DNA of 12,774 bases from Psychrobacter sp. Lineage in GTDB: Bacteria > Pseudomonadota > Gammaproteobacteria > Pseudomonadales > Moraxellaceae. Location of the stretch: NCBI GenBank assembly GCA_029264635.1, contig JARIAA010000227.1:1-12774 (forward strand), read 5' to 3'. This document shows, in pieces, positions 7,018-12,774 of this stretch (its first letter is position 1; each line of letters opens with the position of its first letter). The position numbers and the translations under genes are program-made. The notes under the pieces were generated by a model. That model was not told the origin of the DNA, ran no database searches, and saw only the letters and a program-made list of their open reading frames with translations.

Positions 7018-8058
7018 TCACTGAATAGGCAGTGCGTAACGAGTGTCATCATGATGCTTCGTCGCTGGCTGCGATATTAAAAAACCACCGCGTCCCAAAC
7101 CACCAAAACCCTCTTCAGATAATGACAAAGGGGTAATATATTGTTTGTCCAACTCTAGCTGCATCTCGACCGCCAAGCTCACACCGCACCATTTACGAAT
7201 AAAATCAATGATGACTCGATACATATCACCTGCAGGTAACAATCTAAGATAGCGCTTAGCATCCAATTGATGAAATACTATCCTAATCTTACTGTCGAAC
7301 TGCACAACACGCGCGCCGCAAAACGCTGATACACCAAGCGCTGCATACTCTCCACCAAGCGCTGTCTGTTCGGTAGCTGGTAGATCAAACCACTCAGGAA
7401 CGAACTGCTGAACACTGACCGTGCTATCCAAAAAATGTGACAATACATGAGCTAATTGATCGGCAGTCAGACGCCCCGGAGCAATCATGCCAGCATAAGC
7501 AATCAAGCTGTCTATTGCCGTCAATTTCTTGGGCTGACGCGCAAGCGCTCGCAGGCTTAGTAGATAGCTGTCTTTTTTATTATTTAATTCATACTGCAAT
7601 GGCAAGTTATAAAACCAGCTCGCTTGGACGTATAAATCCGTCAGACGATGGTTAAACAAGTCTAAAAACGCAGTTGCCGCTTTATCTTTTGCATGATGCA
7701 CTCGCGATGCTAGCTGATCGGTATACATCGCTGGTAAGACAGACATTGGGCCAGTAAGTCCGATAACCGCTGGGTAAACCTCTAATTGCCTAACCTTTAC
7801 TTGGCTGGACTTTATTTGACTGGCATTTATTTGATTAGCATTATCGTCCATATTGTCTTGTATGATTAGCGACATCGACTCAATCTCAGCTTGTGGATAC
7901 GCCAAAGACAAGGAAGCACGGTAGCGCACCTCGATAGGTGCATGCCCTATACTGGCTTCATGACGGACCAAACGTAACGCCTGCAATAAATCGTAAGCTT
8001 GCGGCGTAGCGATTAGATCCGTTAAATAAGAGGACTGAGACCGCTGCGTGGCTGACAT
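7018..8058 (-). CDS. tssG: T6SS baseplate protein TssG
   Basis: The 346-residue product fits the TssG (VasB/ImpH) family, typically about 310-370 residues. It shows the N-terminal PQAYDLLQALRLVRHE segment (about 17-32), a conserved ALAR stretch near residue 170, a central FCGARVV segment (about 245) and the C-terminal LGRGGFLI near residue 325. TssG joins TssF, TssE and TssK in the wedge of the cytoplasmic baseplate on which tube and sheath are built. The start ATG lies 37 bases inside the tssF end, with AGAGGAGA (8066-8073) a few bases upstream and inside tssF, so the two are translationally coupled as expected for proteins made as a TssF2G heterotrimer. An internal stretch of Asn, Gln and Ser (about residues 70-87, with repeats of the type NASQIKSSQV) looks like a small low-complexity insertion. 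Confidence 0.92.
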   Translation of the reverse strand: MSATQRSQSSYLTDLIATPQAYDLLQALRLVRHEASIGHAPIEVRYRASLSLAYPQAEIESMSLIIQDNMDDNANQINASQIKSSQVKVRQLEVYPAVIGLTGPMSVLPAMYTDQLASRVHHAKDKAATAFLDLFNHRLTDLYVQASWFYNLPLQYELNNKKDSYLLSLRALARQPKKLTAIDSLIAYAGMIAPGRLTADQLAHVLSHFLDSTVSVQQFVPEWFDLPATEQTALGGEYAALGVSAFCGARVVQFDSKIRIVFHQLDAKRYLRLLPAGDMYRVIIDFIRKWCGVSLAVEMQLELDKQYITPLSLSEEGFGGLGRGGFLISQPATKHHDDTRYALPIQ

Positions 8059-9845
8059 CTATAAATCTCCTCTTTGGTTACGGCATCACTAATGACAACT
8101 TCAACAAAGCTATTTAAGCTGGCGTGATAGCCAAAAACATGAGCCAGTAAATGGGCAAACTGACGGATACTAACGCCTGCAAAGTTTTTTTGATTAATGC
8201 GAATATCAATCTCGGTTCCACGCACAAATCCTGGTTGTGGTAGACGTTGAATACGCCGAGCTTTAATACTGGTCGCAACAGAGACAATGCCTTCGACCAA
8301 AAGTTTATTTGAGGCTGATTGCGTAATATCGTACAGCGATAGATACTCTTTCATCAGCTCAGCGTCTTTGGCAGCAAGGGATAAAAAGTTTAAGCTAATC
8401 AGTGATATCAGTCGCCAGCGCTCCTCACCGGTGTATTCAAAACGTGCAGTTCTGGTCGGCTGTTTTAATAATGACAGACTATTAAAGCTCGTCATCGCTT
8501 CACTAAACAGATCACCGCGACTTTGACCAAATACCAGTTGCGCAGGCAAGTCCCTGTTGGTGCATAGCAAAGAGGCGCTCATGCTGACCGCGCCTGACGA
8601 ATCTTCGCGGCTCTTTTCTACAAACATAATCTGATATTCAAAACCCTGCTTAAATTCAGCCATATCCTTATCACGTTTGATATGATAATAACGACCGTCA
8701 TCTTGCTGCTCATAATGATTTAGCGCATAAAATGGATAGTACTCACGCTGTACTAAACGGCTATCACTTTGTTTGGATTCTATGACTTTATTGACCTCAT
8801 AAATTTCATGTTGAAAAAGCGCGCGGGTATCGGGCACTAAGTCATAATAAATAGAACGATGAGTTACTTGAATGGGCTTCGCTGCTGCCTTAAATAAGTT
8901 TACGACTGGCGTACAAAACAACTTGATACTACTGGCACTCAGCTGTTGCAGATTTTTTAGGCGAATAGTGTTCTTTTTATCAAACTTAAAATAACAACGA
9001 ATCTCAAAACCACCACTATCAATTTTTAACTCAGGGCAAACATGACCAAGATTCAAGCGTAGAAAATTAAATTTTTCTGGAAAATAGAAATATTCTTTTA
9101 ATAAAGCGGAGGCGGCATTACTCACTCTGTGGGTTGGCAGAATCTGCTGCTCAGGATTGAAGCCAATAATCTCAAACGGACTACCGACTACTTTATTGAC
9201 TTGACTACCGTGGAGATGACTTTGTCTAACATCGCACCATAGCAAGTCCCACAGGCTAGTCCCTTGACTGGCATCTTCATCTATATATAAATCCAGCGAG
9301 TGATCCTGTAATGCTTGATAATCAAAGCTTGAGTTGAGACCTTTAAACTTAATACTAATACAACCGTTGAGCAGTCCATGCTGATGATCATACACTTCTT
9401 GATGGGTCTCAAAACTGACATTATCGATCTCTAGAGGTAGCAAGGTGACGTCTTGAGTTGATTGAAACTGACAAGGTGTACCATTTATTTTTTGAGTAGA
9501 GAGCGTGGTTTGTTTAGGTACCAAGACAGCTTCGCTCATCGCATTGCCCTGTACACCTAGATTAAATTGGGCGATCGATACTGAAGGAAAGGGTTTGAGA
9601 TAGTCGGGATAAACGACTGCTAATAAAGACTCGGTAAAGTCTGCGTATGAATCATCCAGCTTTTTATTAATGCGCGCGCTAATCAACGAAAAAGCCTGTA
9701 TCAGTCGTTCGATATGCGGATCATCTACGGTATCGTGTCCCATTAATAGCCGACTGGCTATTTTCGGATATTTCTTGGCAAACTCTTTTGACTGCTTATT
9801 AAACAAACTAAGTTCATGCTCAAAATAAGGAAGTAGACTATCCAT
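8022..9845 (-). CDS. tssF: T6SS baseplate protein TssF
   Basis: The 607-residue product matches the TssF (VasA/ImpG) family in length and layout. The N-terminus has LLPYFEHELSLF (4-15) followed by KKYPKIASRLLM, then HIERLIQAFSLISARI, and a VYPDYLKPFPS segment near residue 80; these are the hallmarks of the family. The C-terminal part (about 540-590) has FVRGTEIDIRIN, then FAGVSIRQFAHLLAHVFGY and LNSFVEV, also typical. TssF forms the core of the baseplate wedge with TssG around the VgrG hub. A GAGG lies 5-6 bases before the ATG. The gene follows tssE after 54 bases and overlaps tssG by 37 bases. No truncation or frameshift is seen. Confidence 0.94.
   Translation of the reverse strand: MDSLLPYFEHELSLFNKQSKEFAKKYPKIASRLLMGHDTVDDPHIERLIQAFSLISARINKKLDDSYADFTESLLAVVYPDYLKPFPSVSIAQFNLGVQGNAMSEAVLVPKQTTLSTQKINGTPCQFQSTQDVTLLPLEIDNVSFETHQEVYDHQHGLLNGCISIKFKGLNSSFDYQALQDHSLDLYIDEDASQGTSLWDLLWCDVRQSHLHGSQVNKVVGSPFEIIGFNPEQQILPTHRVSNAASALLKEYFYFPEKFNFLRLNLGHVCPELKIDSGGFEIRCYFKFDKKNTIRLKNLQQLSASSIKLFCTPVVNLFKAAAKPIQVTHRSIYYDLVPDTRALFQHEIYEVNKVIESKQSDSRLVQREYYPFYALNHYEQQDDGRYYHIKRDKDMAEFKQGFEYQIMFVEKSREDSSGAVSMSASLLCTNRDLPAQLVFGQSRGDLFSEAMTSFNSLSLLKQPTRTARFEYTGEERWRLISLISLNFLSLAAKDAELMKEYLSLYDITQSASNKLLVEGIVSVATSIKARRIQRLPQPGFVRGTEIDIRINQKNFAGVSIRQFAHLLAHVFGYHASLNSFVEVVISDAVTKEEIYRCQPRSGLSPLI
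8066..8073 (-). promoter_or_regulatory. tssG ribosome binding site inside tssF
   Basis: AGAGGAGA on the minus strand lies 7 bases from the tssG ATG and within the last codons of tssF. It supports the overlapping start at 8058. Confidence 0.6.
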
Positions 9846-9899
9846 GGTGCCTCAATATATTTATCGCTGCTATATATGCAAATTTAGCTATGAAATAGA

Positions 9900-10403
9900 T
9901 TATTTTATTAAGTAACGTTGAGAGCTTGGTTCAAAAAATGCATCGAAACTCACCAGCTCTTGCGCTGGGTAAACTTTCAGTAAGGCTTCAATAGAAAAAC
10001 AAAGCTGATTAACATCGACAGCACCCATATCTAGCGATACTTTAACGTTTTTTAAACGGCTGTCTTGCTGCTCGACGGTTTGAGCAATTTGTCGGCAGAT
10101 ATAATCGCAGTCAGCAGGGTTTGCGCTACTAAGACCGACAAAGTCCAGTATTCCAAAATTCAATATGGATGAGCGCACATGTGGATATTCTTGTAACCTA
10201 TCAGAGACCACACAGCGTGTATTCAATAAGGATTCCAAATCTTGCGCAACCGAAGATTTCAACTCATCAATATTGAGTCGACGTACAACAAGTTCGTGCG
10301 TTAGATGACGAGGTTGATCGTCAAATAACTGTTCAAACAAGTTGGGACGAAACCCAATTTCTTTATTAGATGCTTTAGTAGCGTAACTCATAAATATAGT
10401 CAT
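9900..10403 (-). CDS. tssE: T6SS baseplate protein TssE (gp25-like)
   Basis: The 167-residue product belongs to the gp25/TssE family, homologous to phage T4 baseplate gp25. The key signature DLESLLNTR lies at residues 55-63 and is followed by the expected SSILNFGILDF segment (78-88). In T4, gp25 starts sheath polymerisation from the baseplate; TssE is thought to do the same for TssBC. The start could be ATG 10403 or the in-frame ATG at 10391 (MSYATK). A GGA directly abuts the first ATG, which is too close, and is 12 bases from the second, so neither is ideal. It lies just after the hcp terminator, so its expression may depend on readthrough. Confidence 0.92.
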   Translation of the reverse strand: MTIFMSYATKASNKEIGFRPNLFEQLFDDQPRHLTHELVVRRLNIDELKSSVAQDLESLLNTRCVVSDRLQEYPHVRSSILNFGILDFVGLSSANPADCDYICRQIAQTVEQQDSRLKNVKVSLDMGAVDVNQLCFSIEALLKVYPAQELVSFDAFFEPSSQRYLIK

Positions 10404-10410
10404 TCCATCT

Positions 10411-10447
10411 TAGAAAATAAAAAAGAAAGGCCCAAACCTTTCTTTTT
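10411..10447 (-). terminator. Strong intrinsic terminator after hcp
   Basis: On the minus strand an 11-bp stem AAAAAGAAAGG / CCTTTCTTTTT (10437-10447 and 10420-10430) with a 6-base loop is followed by a T-rich run ending in ATTTTC. It begins 36 bases after the hcp stop and ends about 8 bases before tssE. This position inside the operon suggests partial termination that raises hcp mRNA over the baseplate genes. Confidence 0.8.
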
Positions 10448-10482
10448 AAGCATAATGAGAACTGACATCTACGCTGCCTATC

Positions 10483-10986
10483 TTAAGCCGTATAGGTAGC
10501 AGTATTATTAGCTAGTGACCATTTCTTAGTGACCGCGCCTTTAGCAGTACCATCAATATCTTGTTGGGTGTAAGTCCATTCAACAGCGGCATATTTGATA
10601 CCAACCTCTTCTGTTGGTACACCTTCAGCACGTACTGTTGGTCTAACACTAGCGATAAGTGCATGCTTAAGTTTAATCTCAAGATATTTGACACGCTTGT
10701 CACCATTGGCACGGTAAAAATCAATTTGAATTTCATCAAAAGTGTAGCCAGCTGAACACGCTTCCCATAACTTAGGACTGGTTGAGTCCAAGTCTTTCAT
10801 AAACGTCATATCTGAGTGTTCGCAGCGCTCAGAAGTGTGGCCACCGACGCTACTGGCTGTCGCTGACTTTGGTTGACGAATCAGATGATCCCATGTATTT
10901 ACTTCAAGCCAGCCTTTATGCTCACTATCGCGAGACTCGCCATCAATTTTGTATTTACCACGGAACTGAATATAGATATCCTTCAT
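10483..10986 (-). CDS. hcp: Hcp (TssD), T6SS tube protein
   Basis: The 167-residue product has the size and features of Hcp: an N-terminal MKDIYIQFRGKYKIDGES strand pair, a GWLEVNTWDH segment, a KDLDSTSPKLWEACSAG stretch leading to a helix, FDEIQIDFYRA, YLEIKLKHALIAS and a C-terminal EWTYTQQDIDG. Hcp forms hexameric rings that stack into the inner tube, is expelled from the cell, and can carry small effectors. The C-terminus is short with no extra toxin domain, so this is a plain structural Hcp. An AAGG lies 8 bases before the ATG. It follows tssC after 52 bases and is followed by a strong terminator, which fits the large amount of Hcp needed. Confidence 0.95.
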   Translation of the reverse strand: MKDIYIQFRGKYKIDGESRDSEHKGWLEVNTWDHLIRQPKSATASSVGGHTSERCEHSDMTFMKDLDSTSPKLWEACSAGYTFDEIQIDFYRANGDKRVKYLEIKLKHALIASVRPTVRAEGVPTEEVGIKYAAVEWTYTQQDIDGTAKGAVTKKWSLANNTATYTA

Positions 10987-11038
10987 ATCACATACCTTGT
11001 TTTGAGAGTTTTAAGTTTACATTGGATTTTATAAACGA

Positions 11039-12517
11039 TCAGCTGTTGCTAGCCTGCGGTAGTTGGGTAACCAGACGCAAAGAAACAGACAATTCGTCAA
11101 GCTGAAAATGTGGTCTCAAAAAAACCACCGACTTGTAGACACCAGGCTTACCTGGCACTTCTACAACTTGTACAGAAGCTTCACGCAGCGGGTACTGAGC
11201 TTTAGCTTCTTGAGAGGCTCCGTCATCTAGCAAGACATAACGAGAAATCCAGTCATTCAAAAACGACTCAACATTGCCAGGCGCTAAAAAGCTACCGACT
11301 TTATCGCGCATCATCGCTTTTAGGTAATGGGCAATACGCGATACTGCCATAATGTATTGCAGCTGGGTCGATAGCACCGCGTTGGCATTAGCGTCATCAT
11401 TTTGGTAAGCTTTAGCTTTTTGTACAGACTGCGCACCAAAAAAGGCGGCATAATTGGTGTTTTTACAATGGACTAATGGAATAAAGCCTAAATCACTCAG
11501 CTCTTTTTCACGGCGATCAGTGATAGATATCTCTGTTGGACACTTGAGTGCCAAATCGCCCTCATCAGTTTTAAAGGTATGAACCGGTAACCCTTCAACT
11601 AAACCACCCCCTTCTACCCCTCGAATAGCCGCACACCAGCGATAGTCCGAAAATGCAGAAGTCAAGCTCGAAGCAAATGCATAAGCAGCATTCACCCATA
11701 AATAATCGTTATGATTGCTCCCAGACACTTCTTCTACAAAGTTAAACCCTTCAACAACCGTACCATCTTTTGGATTATAAGGTAGGCGACCTAAAAAACT
11801 CGGTACCGTAAGCGCAACATAGCGGGCATCTTCAGATTGTCTAAAAGCACGCCAGCGTATATATTCCGCTGTTTCAAATATTTTTGATAAATCTCTAGGA
11901 CGACCGATGTCAGTAAATGAATCAAGTCCAAACATCTCAGAGGAAGCCGCTGATATAAAAGGTGCATGTGCAGCGGCCGCTACGTGAGATAACTGTTCAA
12001 GCAGATACATATCGGCATTCTGGCGCGTAAATTCAAAGTCGCCAACAATGGCTGCATAAGGCTCACCACCAAAACTCCCAAACTCTTCTTCATATATCTT
12101 TTTAAACAGCGTACTTTGATCAAAATCAATTGAAGACTGAAAGTCTTTGGTAAGCTCGCGCTTATTGGTATTCATCATACGTATTTTAAGCATTGATTCA
12201 GAAGGCGTCTGACTGCATAAGTAATGTAGCCCGCGCCAGCTAGATTCTAGTTTCTGAAATTCAGGCGCATGCATAACAGCGGTCAGCTGTTTGGAGATAA
12301 GCGCATCAATCTGGGCTATACGTGCGTCAATTGAGGCTGCTAAATTGTCTGATAAGGTTACTGTACCTTGCATCACCTCATTAGCCAGCTCAGCAATTTG
12401 TGATTTGGCACGGTTTTTTTCAGCATCAGATTTAGCAATATTGCTCTTGCTCACAATCTCTTCAAGCAGATCAAAGCTTTCTGTAATCTCTGAATGATAC
12501 TGGGCTTGAGTATTCAT
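11039..12517 (-). CDS. tssC: T6SS sheath large subunit TssC (VipB)
   Basis: The 492-residue product has the normal TssC length. Residues about 15-48 (from SFDLLEEIVSKSNIA to IAELANEV) match the exposed N-terminal helix region that ClpV binds on contracted sheaths, consistent with tssH downstream. A WRGLHYL motif lies at 94-100, followed by a FGGEPYAAIVGDFEF segment and a RLPYNPKDGTVVEGFNF stretch. The C-terminus has KPGVYKSVVFLRPHFQL and VSLRLVTQLP, which form the inner handshake layer that contacts Hcp. With TssB it makes the contractile sheath in the cytoplasm. The start has GGGGA 8 bases upstream, and the gene begins 3 bases after the tssB stop, the tight spacing expected for subunits made in equal amounts. 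Confidence 0.96.
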   Translation of the reverse strand: MNTQAQYHSEITESFDLLEEIVSKSNIAKSDAEKNRAKSQIAELANEVMQGTVTLSDNLAASIDARIAQIDALISKQLTAVMHAPEFQKLESSWRGLHYLCSQTPSESMLKIRMMNTNKRELTKDFQSSIDFDQSTLFKKIYEEEFGSFGGEPYAAIVGDFEFTRQNADMYLLEQLSHVAAAAHAPFISAASSEMFGLDSFTDIGRPRDLSKIFETAEYIRWRAFRQSEDARYVALTVPSFLGRLPYNPKDGTVVEGFNFVEEVSGSNHNDYLWVNAAYAFASSLTSAFSDYRWCAAIRGVEGGGLVEGLPVHTFKTDEGDLALKCPTEISITDRREKELSDLGFIPLVHCKNTNYAAFFGAQSVQKAKAYQNDDANANAVLSTQLQYIMAVSRIAHYLKAMMRDKVGSFLAPGNVESFLNDWISRYVLLDDGASQEAKAQYPLREASVQVVEVPGKPGVYKSVVFLRPHFQLDELSVSLRLVTQLPQASNS

Positions 12518-12520
12518 AAT

Positions 12521-12774
12521 TTATTCCCCATCACTTAGATTTTGTTCTGCCATTTTTCTGACTTGCTCAGTATTTTTAAGAACATCGTCTAACAAATCTT
12601 CTAGTTTTTCATTGGCGGAGATTTTATTACGCAGATCAGCTAAACGGTCACGCGCTTGTACCAGTTGCTTTAACGGAGCAATTTGGTTGGCAACCGATTC
12701 AGGACAAAAGTCATCAATACTATTAAAAGCCAAATCCACGGCAAACTCGCCGCCTTTACCACTCAGATTATTAT
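12521..12774 (-). CDS. tssB: T6SS sheath small subunit TssB (VipA), C-terminal part only
   Basis: The last 83 residues are in the window and the frame is open through the right edge; the true start lies beyond it. A GTG at 12737-12739 is internal, because the preceding codons NLSGKGGEFA continue the family pattern. The visible part reads VDLAFNSIDDFCPESVANQI, then PLKQLVQARDRLADLRNKI and a C-terminal helix region, typical of the TssB end (family pattern L-x-F-x-S-hydrophobic-DDF-x-P). TssB interlocks with TssC in the sheath. The stop is 3 bases before tssC. Confidence 0.9.
   Translation of the reverse strand, partial: NNLSGKGGEFAVDLAFNSIDDFCPESVANQIAPLKQLVQARDRLADLRNKISANEKLEDLLDDVLKNTEQVRKMAEQNLSDGE

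Noticed and set aside
10512..10739. 75-codon minus-strand ORF within hcp
   Set aside because: It is an out-of-frame shadow of hcp with no ribosome site; hcp itself is a clear family member across its full length.
12521..12739. A short complete gene starting at GTG 12737-12739
   Set aside because: The frame stays open to the window edge, and the upstream codons continue the TssB pattern, so this is the truncated end of tssB.

Overview
The window holds most of one arm of a type VI secretion system (T6SS) locus from what looks like a Moraxellaceae gammaproteobacterium, most probably Psychrobacter or a close relative. I base that on moderate-to-low GC, the style of the protein sequences and the gene order; I could not run a search, so the genus is an inference.

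Layout. Positions 1-869 (minus) carry the N-terminal ~289 residues of a DadA-like FAD amino-acid dehydrogenase/oxidase that runs off the left edge. Positions 1102-1446 (plus) encode an EmrE-type small multidrug resistance pump. Positions 1447-1866 hold no convincing intact gene, only a possible decayed reading frame on the minus strand. Positions 1867-2706 (plus) hold two ORFs in the same frame, separated by one TAG codon and 21 bases. The second contains an apparent beta/gamma-crystallin domain with two calcium-motif-like ends. They converge on the T6SS genes and may be one nonsense-interrupted gene. From 2762 to the right edge everything is on the minus strand and is T6SS.

In transcription order (right to left) the T6SS genes are tssB (3' part only), tssC, hcp (tssD), tssE, tssF, tssG, tssH (clpV) and tssA. 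TssB and TssC build the contractile sheath, Hcp the inner tube, TssE/F/G belong to the baseplate, TssA guides tail assembly, and TssH is the AAA+ ATPase that recycles the contracted sheath. TssK, TssJ/L/M, VgrG and PAAR are not in this window; they presumably lie beyond the right edge or elsewhere.

Gene spacing and signals suggest an operon with internal tuning. tssB-tssC are 3 bases apart, tssF-tssG overlap by 37 bases, and tssH-tssA overlap as TAATG. A strong intrinsic terminator lies just after hcp, which would favour abundant sheath and tube proteins over the baseplate genes downstream. A 144-base gap before tssH may hold a second promoter.

The points most worth a second look are the interrupted beta/gamma-crystallin gene at the end of the T6SS cluster, the lysine/proline repeat tail and acidic serine-rich linker of TssH, and the hcp terminator.
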